Source: Eutypa lata (Eukaryota; Ascomycota; Sordariomycetes; Xylariales; Diatrypaceae). Taken from it: a stretch of 64,000 nt of DNA. Positions 1-13,506 of the stretch are shown here, piece by piece. The stretch covers positions 186,001 through 250,000 of the forward strand of contig JAKULF010000005.1 of NCBI GenBank assembly GCA_022661535.1. Direction: 5' to 3'. The notes beneath the pieces were generated by a model, which was not told the DNA's origin, did no database searches, and was given only the letters and a program-made list of their open reading frames with translations. Position 1 is the first letter of the stretch; every line of letters starts with the position of its first letter. Position numbers and translations under genes: made by a program.

Positions 1-3000
1 TCCGCTGCTTGAAATCATGTTATGTCTTAGGTATAGAAAATATCTTAAACTTTGATTCAGTATACTGCATTGCATGTCCTATATTCTAGTTAAGCTCTTT
101 AGTCTCGAATTTTTATCTTTTAGTCACTAGTATTAACGCCATTGCAATATCATACATTAATAGTTAGTATACCATAGATTTCTATCCAATCGACTTCGTA
201 GGATGGTATTATATGCAGCTAAGACAAGGGCCCCTGCTTCTATACTCCACTCTCACTGCTGCAGGAGAGATGATCGACGCCCCATATACTATAAATGGAG
301 GCTCTGACCGTTCAATCAGCATAAAAACTGGAAGCAAGCCAAGATGCCCCTCCCCGCCTCGATATCACATTCGCAAAACTCCATCCCATGCCGCCAGAAT
401 CCCATCTATTCATTGACAAATCCACCCTCAACAGTCCCATCATCCATTAGTCCCTCACCACATCTTTCCATAGCCGCGATATGCTAAAGATGATCCAAAG
501 TGATAGTCGTCCCCCCTGATGATCTTCGCTTCGGGAAAGACACGTGAATCTATCACCCGGGAGATCAGTTGCTTCTACCGTCTATTATCATGACTATATT
601 TCTCTTAAGAAATAAAAACCCACGTTCTCCGTATTCTCAATGGGTTATGATCTACCTACACCCGCACCGTGACGACCAAGCTATAGAATCTCAGATGACC
701 GGGCAGTCCCGTGGATGGATGTACCCGAATGCTACCTACCGACCGGTGAGACTCATCATTAAAACTATTACCGCACTATGAAGCTCGCTACTGTAGGATT
801 TGATACAGGCGCATGTTCTCTCCTCTTGTTAATACTAAAAGCAACCCCGCATCGCATCAGTGACAATATGATTTGACTCATCTCGGGTTTCACGTAGGTC
901 AAGATGCCCTCAAGCTACGACGGGTCCGTCTATACTTCATAAGCCCCGCGACACATCCACCTCAGACACAAGAGGGGAACTCCCTAATCCTCCTCATTGA
1001 TTACCTACCGAGAGGAGCCATCATACACGATGGATACAGCGGTGAATGAACGACCTACCTAAGGAGTTATAGGTATTTAGGATCCAGCATCGTTTATAGC
1101 GCGCAGAAGAGGAGGAAGCCTACCCAGAAAATTTTCTTACTTACCTACCTTCTTACCTCCCTATTTTATTAGGCTTGGCGCGTAATTAATGTTAGTTGGT
1201 TTTCAACACGATATGGTGACGTAGTTCCTATGAACAGCATCGGATTATTTGCTGGTGGATCGGTGTCAAGTTTAACTAATCCACTGCCCCAGCCCCGCGG
1301 TAACATTAGCACTAGGTAGGAAGTGAGTGATAGTATATTATATTCGTACAATTTATAGCATCGGAGGTCAAACCGACCTAACCTTTCCTCTTCCATTCAA
1401 GCACTAGGAACGGTTAGCCCGTTAGCTTCACTTATTTCTGCCCCGGTATGCGCTCCAGTATGTATATGTATAGCATCGGGGGGGGAAAGGGGGGGAGAGG
1501 AGGGGCAGCTGGGCAAATGCAAGACATGTTGAGTGTTCACCCCATTTTCCCGCTAAAATTCCACTTAACAAACGTTGCTCTACGACGACTATTAACCCTT
1601 CACCAATGTCACCCACCGCCGCCATGATCCACTCACGACGGTGGACTTCACATTGTCTTATATCCAGCCGTAACAAGAGTTTACGGGAGTTAAGCCGTCT
1701 CCGCATCGGCGGCAATACCTTCAAGCAACAATTTGCGATGTTTCACCAAAATTATGAATGAGCGCTGCTTAGTGAAGCAAGCAAGCAATGAACAAACCCG
1801 TTGTAGCCTAATTACCTACTATTCTGTACTCGCGAGTCCTTCCGAGAACAGAAATTTGTAGTCTCAAATCCGCTATCTACGTGCTAAGAATTTCCAAATC
1901 CGTCACCTATTGCCAGAAATACTCCCTTGTCATTGGCAACGATTCCGGGTGTCTCTAGTTAATCCGTAGAACCCGGATGTTTCACTCCTAGGACGCCGAC
2001 ATTGCTCGTCAAGCCACGTATCTAGCTCACACATGACTTTTCGCACTTAATAATGTGAATCACTCATGTAGCCGTCGCGTGGTGTCTTACTGGGAACGGG
2101 CTTTTATGTATAAAAACTTTTTACGATGACGAGTCCGGGATGAGTCAATTTGCGCCTCCCCGTCCCTCTTCCCCTCCCCTACCGCCACGAGAGACATCAC
2201 ATATTCTACCAAATCCGTTCTAACTAACTAGCTTGATCCATTCAACACAGCAGCCGGTAACGTCTCCTTAGATTCAACTAGCGAACAAGCGAGCGATGTC
2301 CGAAATTGCAACGCAGCACAACGCAACGCAGCACACGACCGCTAAGGGTCCGTCCCGAGACCCAGGCATCCGGCTTGCTCTTGAAAACATCAAAGCGCCA
2401 ATGGCATTTCACCGCCATTCCCCGCGTATTGCCAATACAAGTTCTAACGAATGACAAGACTCGAAGTGCTCCTTGCCAAGATACCCCGGCTTTTGGACAG
2501 CCGCAGTAGCTAGCAGCCAGGTGACCAACGTAGGAGCTGACTGCATACCGAGAAACCCGGAGAGCCTTCTCCTGCTTTCGCTTTTTTCCTCACATCCAGG
2601 GCTGAAACTCCCAGTAGTGTGTATTTGTTGGGGTATACCGCAGACAGCAGCACCCTTGAACCTAGCTTTATTTTCCCTTAGGCTACGGCTAGTTCTCACT
2701 AGGTACGGGCGGGAGCTTCGGTCCCCAATCATGTGTGTATCAAGATCTTCAAATTTGAGGTCCGGCGGAAGCAAGCTACGTAAGCTCATTCGCGCATGCG
2801 CATGGGGGTGAAGAGTTGTCGTTTTCTCCAACTGTTGAACTAGAATTTCTTGAGTGTGCTTGCCAGGTTCGGTCCATCCAAGAACAGCTCTAGTATTTGC
2901 TAGTCTTTCCCCGCAACCGCAACGGCGGTCGATCCCCCTTTTCTTGGAGTCTCGACCTCAACTAAAGAAAATAGTCATGGGCTTCTGCTAGCTTTAGAAT

Positions 3001-6000
3001 ACATGCCCTTGGTATCATTTTTATCATGTCATGAAATTTCAATCGTCTCTGCCGTGTGAGCCTTCCTGCATTTAGTCCGGCCCGCCACCGGGACCGCCTA
3101 CGGATCGGTTCTAAGTGGATCTCGGTCTGACCCGGGAATGCTGTGCTTCTCTTCTACCTATGACCGGCCTATCTAGTATCACCCGAGAAACAGCCAGCCC
3201 CGTGGCTGCTTGCAATACAACTCTATCGAATGAAACTCCTTAATAGCACGTGTTTGCTACACTTGGAGATTAGGTCCTGTATTCTGTATCCCGATGCGTT
3301 AGGGGTTTCCAGTACAACGTTAAAAAAAGATAAGCATGCCACATTGCCATAAGTAGCTAGGAGATTGAAGGCACGTGAAGGATCTAGACAGCTCTAATTC
3401 ACTTAAGCCCCTTTATACTGTAGATAATATCGTCGAATAGACTTGATTTCTTTTTCTATTCTAAGCATCTTAAGCAAGCTCTCATAAGATCCTACAGGTG
3501 ATAGTGGCAAACAACTAGTATATTAATAGCAAGAAACATAACTATGTTGCTTTAGTTATCTATTTGATATACTTGAAGCCCATTGCGTGTCAACCCGGGG
3601 CTGCGAATTATACTAATGGAAGACTAGTACGAGATGGTGTCGAGCAACAGGACAAGTGCAACGAATGTACTCACACTTGTCTCGTAGGTAAATATCGTTT
3701 ATGACATCTTCTTCATACTTTGAAGTGTTGTGCGATATCATCAAGTTTGAATCAGCGACGACCAGGGGCGTGGAAATATTAGCAGGGCGGTTGAGTTTCT
3801 GAAAGGAGTCTTTGAACATCTTAACCAAGTAGCATCAATCCAATCTATATATTCGACGACGCCACTAACCATAACGTTGTACTCTTGTCGGAACCACCCT
3901 TCAGAGGCCTACCATACCATGGGTATGATGGTTTACGGAGAAGCAATGTTCGGCCGTTCGCCTCAAACACGGCAGCGGTCTAAAGGTAGCGTGATCCTGC
4001 GAGCGTGCGGTTTGCTCCGTTGATTCCCACTCTAGCGGTGCCTACCAGCACATGGGTTCTTAGGAATTCTTGGGATGCTGCAATGAATGTATAGGAAGAT
4101 GGGATGGATAAACCCCGTTTGGCTTACCTCCCTCAACCGACACTCCACATCGTCGGTCGGGTCTCATAGTCCGGCTCTGCAATGCGGGGTCTCTTGAAGT
4201 TACTGTAGGGAGGAAGTGATAAAAGTCATGCTATTATTACCCCTCGCTGGTCTGGGGCTACGGAGGTGCATGCACGTAAAGTCTCCCTTGCAGATGCTCC
4301 TTAAGTTTGTACGCGCGAAGGGGCGATGGAAGGTAATTAGTATCGGGTGCTTTTTCAGCTCGTCGGTTGGAACCAAACACTGATGAGAGGACTTCTCTAG
4401 TGTTAGGTGCGCTTATGAACCCCTTCAGGGTCTTTGTATTGTTTCATTGAGGTAATTGGATGCCGTGCGTGTACCGAGACACGGGAGTTGGTATACTTAG
4501 GAAGATGTGTTCGTTCCCGAGAAAGCAGTGTAACAGAAAAACATGGGGAAGTCCTGCCTGCCTGCCCATACTTAGGGGTCTGATAACGATGCAGCTATGT
4601 AGTTAGCGACCGCCCACCCCTACCCTACGAGCATGCACTAATTATAGGACAGGGGCCGGGATGAACAAGGACCCCTAGGGTCTTCTTGTTCGGATCTCTG
4701 AACAGCGCGGGGAGCGTGTACGACGCAGTGCCTTTTCTTCATCCTTAGTGCACTAGAGGAGTTTTCGTGGAAGCACTATCGAGGGCGACTAGCAGAACCC
4801 AGAGCTCGGCTACCGGATGAAGGAGAGACGATCGAGGAGACGGGACGGACCAAGGAAGAATAGTGATCGATGATTCGACGCTTACCTATCAACTAACTAA
4901 CTAACCATTACCATATGCATAGCCAACGAAACGAAACGAACCGCGCCATACCAAACCGTTAGTACGCAACCTTCGCGGAAGTGTGTGCAGAGTAGCCAGT
5001 CTACCTCGAGCCGAGAAAGGAGGGCTTGCTATATTATACAGGCATGCACTTACCTATCAGCCAACCCCTATAGCTGGGCATGGTATGGCGCTTCTCGCTG
5101 CAGGGCTTACGCCTTGCATGTTTTTGCTTGTGTAACATCTTAACTGCGACCTATGAAAGGGATCGGTGGACTCTGGTGGCGCCTGTTATCTCCCCTACAG
5201 ATCTTGAGATGCAGCCGTTAACTAGATGGAAGCAGCTTACACCTATCTTGGCTGCTTGGGTGGTTGGATTCGTATGCAGGTAGGCAACCACCAAGGAGGC
5301 GGTAACGGGAAATCTTTTTCATGGAGGCAAAATTCGCAATCCTTCTCGCTCAAGCGCCTTGAGGATATATTGCTTGATATGGTGGGTAGGTGTATATTAG
5401 TATATTATTTGATAAGAGATTCTTCTCGAATGTATGCGTGTAATCTTCTTCCCCCTTCTCTCTTTGGCCGCAAGCGGAGGTTTGCGCTGCATGAGGACCT
5501 ACAGGAATGATATTCCTTCAGACCGATTCCCTCAGCAGTTTAATGTATGGTTGATTTTATCAAGACAGGGATATTCTTGGTAAATCGTAAAAAATCTCAA
5601 CATAAAGACAGTCGTCGACTAAACTGCATACATATCACACCTCTTGTACGAGCATTTTATTACTACATAGTATATACACGCCTTGTTATAGATTTTCTAG
5701 GCTCAAATAGTGGGGAGATATACACGCAGCGGTGATGCCCGTAATATCAATAATCAGCGCGGCGAGGTTCTAGAACGACAATTCTTCTTATCAAATAGTT
5801 AGTTACATACGGACAGAAGACCGGAATTCTTGAGAATCCCATGGTTGCGCGCATATCGATCACGGTATTATTATCATTTTTTATCTCTTTTTTTCCTTTC
5901 AAACCAGACGAACCATTCCGGCCCATCCATCTAGAGTACATTAGATTCCTTGCGTCCCAAGAGTCTTAGTCCCATTGTAATCACACGATTCATGGGTGGG

Positions 6001-8844
6001 TTGACAGTGGACCCATCCGCACCGCCCGGGATCCGATAATGGGCGCACGCCTGCAAGTCCGGGGCTATACGCAACCAATCAGGGGCTGCGATGTCTACGA
6101 GTTTTGGTAGGCTACTGCACCCTCTTTGGTGGCCAGACCTCCCTATTACTTAGCAAATTCTTTCTGCTCTGGTGACAGAATAACATCTGGAGATAACTAT
6201 GTATGTAGCAGTAGTAGTAGGATGATAAATATATGTGAGAGAATGATATCGAGGGTGATGGATTAAATCTATGTGCGTAGCATCTGTGTCTGCTGAGGGT
6301 GGGGTGGGCTGGCCATTCGATGTCGGTTGGTTCCAGAGCCCTTTATATCCTGATATGATGCATATGTAACTATGTAGGAGATGCTCGAGATTCTTATCGT
6401 GACAATAGAGTTCCGAACCACCCGTTCTTCCTCCACTATCAAGAGAGAGATCCCGAGTTACTCGGCATCAACTGCTCGTTATCCGAAGACCCTACCGTTC
6501 GCAGTTGACATTGAACTAATTGTATATGTGTCTATGCGCTCCGCTCCCAAGGATGCATATTTGCTATACCGAGGATAGCAGGAGAGGATTCCACTAGGTT
6601 GGGACTAGACAACTTGAGCTATTGGCCGGGCAGCCGTCTCGAACTATTCTTTCGTACAGATGTCCTTTTGTCAACTTAGAAGCTAGACTGCTTAGGTCCT
6701 CATACTGTATACACAGGACCAGACAGTCTCTCTATTGAAAGCATCTACTGTACTTAGGCATTGGACCATATCTTTATTTGAAGCTGTTGCACGTGTACGC
6801 ATGTATCTGTGTGTGGGATCGGACTTCACGGCAGCTTCGAGTGAAGCTCGACGTCATGTCCAAGCCTAATACATTGGACTAGGAAGCTATATCGTTCGAT
6901 TGATCGCTTAGCTTCATCTACCTATCATGCGTTATTGATCTCAATTCTATGGTGATCGTCGACGCATATGGAGATGTATAGGGCAATTCGTTAGCTACCC
7001 GTTGCAGCCGTCGTTACACGCATGACATGTTGTCATTTCACACACCTGATGCATATGCTCGGTGAATGCAAGCAATAACGCTGATCTATCTCTCTTCCTG
7101 CTGCTATCTACTACTTCAATTCAGATACGCATGTTATTGACACTTAAATTACGCGGAAGCACGCGCATACCTTATACCATCATGTATCTCTCAGCCCCTC
7201 GATTTAGAAAAGACCCTGCATGCAACGTCAGTGGTCGGCGCCTGCCATCCCCGCAGATCCTGTCAAATTCCGTGCACTCCTACATATGCGAGGACCCTGA
7301 TCAACTTCTTGATTCCAGGTCGAAAGCGACATAAAGACCTGGATAATGGTGACCTGTTGTTGGGGCTCTAGGCTAGGATGAGCGATAAATAGTCGATCCG
7401 GTCTAGAATCTATGCAAACATGCCTTACCAATACGTAATACTGCTTTCGTGGTGGTGGTAATCGTAGGAATTATCGCCAACCGTCATCCCTTTATTGATG
7501 TTTGCTCTGAGGGAGGTAGAGGTGAGAGATCGTGCCCTAGAACCAAGATTCAGATCACTCGAGAGCCCGGGTTCGTATGAAGCCAAAATGCCTTTTGGGA
7601 GATTTCTCCCCGACTTGCCGTTATCTTCCGGGTGGCAAATTATCCTACCAAAGTAGACAGGCGCGGGGTCTGTGTACGAAATATTCTACAGATTTGGCGG
7701 GCGCAACAGGGTATAGCTAAATGGTGGCGTTTATGGGCCTCGTTTAGCTTTAACTGCTTCTTTGTTTGACATATAACTGTCTCCTTATGTCATAGCTATG
7801 TAAGTAGTTAAAGATACTTCATATGCAAGGCATCGCTTTCATGGCTAGCCCATCCTACCTTGTCAAGCATTTGTGACATCATCGTATCACCGTAACCGCA
7901 TGAGGGCTTTCGATATCATAGGCTCTAGAGTCCATGCAAATGCGTAGGGCTTCACCAATCGCGATATTCTAATGTTCTTTTTGATCGTATCAAGTTTAAA
8001 GCACATATTGAATATGATCAATATAAGATTTTACACTCTAAACTCAACGGAAGTTTAGTACTCAATATTAGATATGTAAAGAAGAATACTAAATTCCTGT
8101 TGCATTTTGATAAGGGGTGTTGACTTTTGTTTAGAGGTGGAATTGTTTAATTTTGAGGTAAAAACATGTAAGGAGTATAGATGAATATAGATCCATGTAT
8201 ATTAAGAATATAACATCTAGGATGGTACTACTGACAAGATAAGTTTTCTATTTGCAAGTGACAGGGCTGTATTCGATTCACGCCTTATCAAAAGACCCAA
8301 GGCTACCATATTATCAAGAACAACTGTCTTACTTTCAAATAGAAGGTATAGGTTGTATAATATATAATCCGCTGGCTTGAGGCCTACAAATACGTCTTTA
8401 GCTCGTAGGTGTGCACATTTAGGGTCCCCAGATATTGGGATGAGTAGCTAGTATTCATGTTCAAGTGATACGTCACGCATAGATATATAGATTAATTATT
8501 ATAGTTCGAAATAGGACCTTCATTACTATAGAATTACCGCAATAATAACAATGGGTTGCGTTATGGCGCAGTTAAGATAAAGGGGACAGGCAAAATAAAG
8601 GAATATATCAGACAAAGCACATAGAGAGGTTCGCAGGATGTCATATGTGCATATATCAGGCTTCGTATATCAATGGATGATTGTAGTTGCCTTCTAAAAT
8701 CAAAATGCTAGCACTTACCTTACTCGTCACCTTTTTTCGGGTTGATACTATAAAGGGGCGTAATGGAACTTAAGATCATCGAGGTGTCACTGGGGCAAAT
8801 ATCAGCAATGGAGATTTGTCTAGTTGTTAAGCGTCGAGCACCGT
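1..8844. other. Gene-poor region, no supportable gene
   Basis: No reading frame here has an ATG start, a recognisable domain or a splice structure that I can support; the longest frames are under 145 codons and overlap one another on both strands. The stretch carries scattered ACCTACC/GGTAGGT words (for example near 733, 1004, 1053 and 1141), a CCTG tandem near 4555-4567 and an AT-rich section from about 7960 to 8560. The AT-rich part could be an old, mutated mobile element, but I see no terminal repeats or transposase motifs. Confidence 0.6.
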
Positions 8845-10202
8845 TTATGAAATCATCCTCAATACACGCTGGAATAGTTTCCACAGCTGCATATAAATGA
8901 CTTTTTCGCACCCGCTTGACTCCGCAAGCCTCAAATTATCGCCTCGTAGCTCGAACACCTCTTTACTACATGGTTTTGATATCATTTCGTCGATGAAGTC
9001 CAAGAGGCTACCGTACGATCTGAAGGCGACGGAGTAATGGTATCTTGGCAGAGGCGTGTGTTTCCTAATAACCCCCTTGTCCTTATCCCAGGACCAGAGC
9101 GGGAGAGGTGTATGCTTCACAGAAAGGTTCTGCGCCTCGTCCCAGAGCTGAACTTTCGTCGAGCTCGAAAACGAGCCACAAACAGCTCTGTGGTGAAGCA
9201 ATCTGAAAGCCGAGTACCAGTAGGAGTACCAGTAGTTCAGGTGTAGCGCGTATTCCACTAGCGTCATCTCCGGCTCTCCAAAGTCGTTCGCAGAGCCGTT
9301 GATGCTGACACGCCGCGCGATGAGTGCGTCGAGCGCCTGGACGTCGTCCCGCTCAACCGCTCCTGCGAGATGACGGGCCGATTCCTCGTGCCCGGATTCC
9401 CGCAGATACTGAATGATTTTCGAGTTCTCGCCGCCTGCCACTGATGTCGCGAGGGCAGCGAGTAGCAACTCGTCCCCGGCAGTCCAGTGCTCGGTTTCCT
9501 TCTTCACTACAGCGTTGGGATGGGTCTTGTGGGATGTCCTTGGTGATATCTAGAACCTCATCTCTCTGAGTGGCTAAACGGGCGATATCGGCTGGTAACT
9601 GCACGCTGCTACTACCAGGAGTCCCTGGAGTCTTTACATGCTCACGGGCGAGAAATTCCCCAGAGATGCACGACGTTCTGGAAGCGAGCGTTCGAGTGAG
9701 CCTCGGTCAACACTTCCCACAGTTGCCGCCCACTGTCGAGGTGGAATTCGTGATCTGCCGCGGTGATAAGCATGTCGATGATTTCGCGGTTGGCGGCCCC
9801 TAGCTCACCGTCATCAGGTAGCCTGGCGATGGCTTTTAGCGCCCGCGCATACGAAAATGACATTCAGTATCTGTTACTGGAGTACATAATTTTTCCTTAA
9901 GATATCGGGTAGACGACGGGATGCGGCGGTCACGAGGTGCTCTTCGTCTGCACGGACGCCCCTGTCCACAGGAAGTGCGTGATCGTCTCGTGTCGCAGGT
10001 CGTAGGCGCTATATAGCGGGTCTTCATCCCTTCGCATGCCGTTGATGAATTCGGAGGTACTGCCCCCTGCAGAGTCTAGCAGCCGTAATAAGAGCTTGAT
10101 CACATCGAACCGGTTGGATGTAACAGCGGCTTGGAGGGTGGATGGAAAGGCGCGATGCACATACCAGTAAGGCGAGAGGGGACGCGAGGGAGAAAACGAC
10201 AT
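8845..10202 (-). pseudogene. Decayed ankyrin-repeat-like gene
   Basis: Protein-like sequence runs across this stretch on the minus strand but changes frame. The first segment (10202-9930, ATG start) contains an ankyrin-like unit with FDVIKLLLRLL; the second (about 9863-9642) includes REIIDMLITAADHEF; a third frame (about 9650-9500) carries FLAREHVKTPG followed by PADIARLATQRDEV; the last (9507-8845) has DDVQALDALIARR and a C-terminal helix ELRGDNLRLAESSG ending in a stop. Alternating helix pairs of this type are what ankyrin solenoids look like. One joint could be an intron, but the changes near 9650 and 9510 have no plausible GT-AG pair of normal length, so I read them as frameshifts. It is divergent from the HET gene 408 bp away. 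An intact gene with unusual introns is the alternative. Confidence 0.45.
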
Positions 10203-10609
10203 CCCGTTTCCGGTCCTCGAACTCGTGTGTCTTTGTTAAAATTGAACAAGCTGTGCTGTTCGAGTTCTGTTTGATGACGACAGAGCGTATGAACTATTTT
10301 GCTTCACCTGAACATTGACATTTCCAGAATCTTGAACACCTGAATTAAGGCCTCATAGCTCTCAATAAAGAAGAATGAAGTTATAATGTAACATAATGAC
10401 TATAGTGGATGATGACCCACCCCCTGAGCAGCTCCGGCCTATACTTGATTACCTAATCGACCAACTGGGGCGCCAACAGCCCGATTATACTAGTTAGCTG
10501 GGTAGGTCACATGCGTATAGAATAGGACCACGATGAAACACATTCCCTTTGGAACTTGAAATTTCATTTCTTCCCCTCGTGCTATACATCTTCAAACTTC
10601 ATTATTATA
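10203..10609. promoter_or_regulatory. Divergent intergenic region, ankyrin-like and HET genes
   Basis: A 407-bp AT-rich spacer between two divergent genes; presumably it holds both promoters. I see no clear conserved box or palindrome. In-frame codons continue upstream of the HET ATG to a TTG at 10556, but no ATG lies there. Confidence 0.3.
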
Positions 10610-12783
10610 ATGTCTGTAGTATCTTCCTCTGTATCTGCCGCATTATGTGATGATTGTTCAGAGATTCGTTTTGACCCCGCTTGGCTTAGCGATCACGGCC
10701 CCCGCCAACGACGGAACGTCAAATCGGTGCGGCGTAATAAGCATTGCGCATTCTGCAGGCTTCTTGCCCGGGCTATGTTCGAAGAGCAGCAGAGGGGAGA
10801 GCATCGCTTTGTGAATAATGCCAGCGCTCTGTGGGAATGGTCCGATCATGTTGGGCCAAGCGGAGGGTTCTGGCTTATGGACAGTTTCTGGTCTCGGACG
10901 TCTATTTGCTTTGGTGTTCCACCAACCCCAACCGAGCCGCTGAACCGCGCTTATTCTCTCCTGTCACGTCGACCGCCGGTGATTAGTGCAGATAGGGTCA
11001 AGGGTTGGATAGAATTATGTGTTAAAGGACATGGAGTAGAGTGCGGCGGAGAGATTGACGATGAGACCAGGCAATCTCGACGAAATAGCAGGCAATTGTC
11101 CGTCCGTATCACACGTGTATTTCCAGGCTTAGAGACCTTGCGCATGATCGATGTTGAGCGGATGTGCCTTGTCGAGCTCGAGGTACTAGAAGCTTACGTC
11201 TGTTTAAGTTATGTGTGGGGGTCGACCGCGGCTCTTCGTCTTACGCGGGCTAATCTAGAGCTCTTGATGGAAGAGAAATCACTCCTAAGAGTTAAGAAGC
11301 ATATTCCTACCACAGTTGTAGAGACTATACACTTCTGCTCTAAAATTGGGCAGCGATATCTCTGGGTCGACGCGCTGTGTCTAATCCAGAACGACCCCCG
11401 AGATGTTAAGCTTGGTATAGAGGTCATGGACTTGATCTACGAGAGGGCAGATTTTACAATAATCGCGGCGAGTGGAGATAATGCCAAAGCAGGGCTTCCG
11501 GGAGTATCAGAAGGGACACGAATGCCTTCGAAACCGCTATTCGAAGTGGCACCCAACGTCCAGCTTGGAATTCACATCGGTCTAGAGCAACATCTAGCGG
11601 CTTCAATCTACCGGACTCGGGCATGGACGTCAGTTTCCCTCAAACCTAATACCACGCTCAGAGAAGCACACGTACTAACATGCATGCATATAGGTTTCAG
11701 GAAGAGAGTTTATCAAGACGGGTTCTATGTTTTATAGGGGATACCATCTACTTTCGATGTCAGAAGACCACCTTCTGTGAAGATATCCTTGATGAGGTCT
11801 CTGAGACATTTCCACGCCCAGATAATACAGCTCAAATCCTCCCGCGCACAAACCATCGTTACGCGGCTGTCGATGCATTTGGGGATACATTAGCAGTATA
11901 TACCAGACGGCTATTAACGAACCAGGACGATGTGCTTAGTGCCATGGCAGGGATGATACGTCGATTCTCGAGTATGTTGAAATGCAGGTTTTTGGAGGGG
12001 CTCCCCACGGCCATCTTTGACAACTTTATCCTCTTTCATCGTCAGGAAGGCCATATACGTCGACGGCCTACGTTCCCCAGCTACTCCTGGACAGGCTGGA
12101 TCGGACCGATTGAGTGTCCAGAAATCGTAAATCTAAACCTTTGGCTTCGAGACAGAACCTGGATAATCTGGTATAAGAGACGTCGAAATAGGATGCCAAA
12201 GTTGGTATGGGACCCGGAGACAAATGAGCCCTCTGACAACCTCCCTCGCTACCGGACAAGAGACACATTTAACCCCCAGGTCTCTCTTCCTTTCTCCGTC
12301 ACAAAGACCACCCCGATATATGACATAGAACTTGAAGGCCATCTGCCTCCGTACCCGTTGCTCCAGTTTTGGACCCTGGTAGTGTATTACGATTTGGGAC
12401 ATATTGATGTCCTGAACGGAGAAGGGGCCCTCTTCGATGAACAAGGGGAGATTTGCGGTTTCGCAGTGTTGGACGGGTACGAGGAAAACCCATTCTTTAT
12501 GAACAACGAAGAGCCGTACGAATGTCTGGTGCTCTCCGAGACGGAGAAGATGTGGATGGAGAAGAAGTGGCGGGGGGCGGATGCCGTCACGAGAGAGCTG
12601 GGATCCCACGAACTGGGAGGCGTCTACGACCGCGAAAACGAGGATTGGATATTTTATAACGTCATGCTCGTCCAGAGAGATCGGGATATCGTGACGAGGT
12701 GCGGCCTCGGCGTTATCTACCAGAAGGCTATCGGCCAGAGCTTCGAACCCGGCCCTTGTTGGAACGAGGTATTCTTAGCATGA
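10610..12783 (+). CDS. HET-domain (heterokaryon incompatibility) protein
   Basis: Two exons, 10610-11628 and 11694-12783, encode 702 residues. The HET domain spans roughly residues 196-342 and shows the family landmarks in order: YVCLSYVWG, RYLWVDALCLIQND, MDLIYERADFTIIAASG, AGLPGV and, formed exactly across the splice, WTFQE. The 65-nt intron has a GTCAGT donor, a perfect TACTAAC branch site at 11673-11679 and a TAG acceptor, and it restores the WTFQE motif, so the model is firm. HET proteins trigger or transmit regulated cell death after non-self recognition between hyphae; the long variable C-terminal part (about 360 residues) has no motif I recognise. The start chosen is the first ATG. 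The neighbour on the left is a decayed ankyrin-like gene on the opposite strand. Partner specificity cannot be read from sequence. Confidence 0.9.
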
Positions 12784-12841
12784 ACTCGGTCGGCCCCATT
12801 CGCAGCTAAATGTCTTTGTATAATACTGTGGTCTAGACTGA

Positions 12842-13021
12842 TGGTCTTTAATATTCCTTTTTGTAAACACGGAGTCTTTTGAGCTAATTTTCAACGGTTA
12901 TAATTGCGCGCCAGGGAAGCAGGAGCGCGACACTTCTGTAACGGATGAGGTACGGGAGGCAGAGGAATTTGACTTGCCTCAAGTTGATATATTATCTCTA
13001 GATGAATTTGTGCCGGAATGA
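12842..13021 (+). pseudogene. Possible gene remnant, acidic C-terminal fragment
   Basis: Just after the HET gene a 59-codon open frame without a start ends in TGA at 13019-13021. Its last part is acidic and protein-like (TSVTDEVREAEEFDL, then VDILSLDEFVPE). I do not recognise the family. It may be the tail of a lost gene, or an unlinked exon of the HET transcript, or chance. Confidence 0.2.
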
Positions 13022-13506
13022 CGGCCTAGCTTCAAGTCAGAGACCTTAATATGATCCTCATGTTATGAGGTTTGCATTGTTTAATGTCGCATTTTATGGG
13101 AGTAATGGAGGGCTGTCAGAATGTAATTCGCACTAGAGTTGTTGCAAGGAAGGTCATTAAAGATTATCCTGGAGGCCTCTGATATCTTCCTTCTGATCTT
13201 TAGCAGTGCTAATAAAGTTAATCCGAAACACAGCTGTGCATAACTTGACGGCGTAGTTTAATTCAAGATATCATAACGAATGGTTATCAAACAACATCAT
13301 CCCAAGGTTTTACTAGAAGTTTCACTCTCCATGTGTAATCAAATGGTAATAGTGCAACGCTGTATAGAGAAAAAGAAAAGGTTCAATAGTTAATATTGAA
13401 TGGTGAAAGGACGTGGTGTATTAAATTACAAATATAAAATGGATATAAATCTTTATGTCCGAACATCTACTCTCTAAATGGCCCCATACCACCACACTCA
13501 TCGGCA
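13022..13506. other. AT-rich intergenic spacer
   Basis: Low-GC sequence between the HET gene and the 3' end of the CFEM gene. No gene or clear signal seen; it should contain both 3' untranslated regions. Confidence 0.4.

Noticed and set aside
3613..3828. Small minus-strand frame in the gene-poor left region
   Set aside because: First codon is TTG, no domain seen, isolated from any other exon-like sequence.
4555..4568. CCTG tandem as part of a CRISPR or satellite array
   Set aside because: Only three to four tetranucleotide units; a similar short run near 44757. Simple sequence, not an array.
10556..10609. Longer N-terminus for the HET protein
   Set aside because: The upstream frame begins with TTG, not ATG; the first ATG is at 10610.
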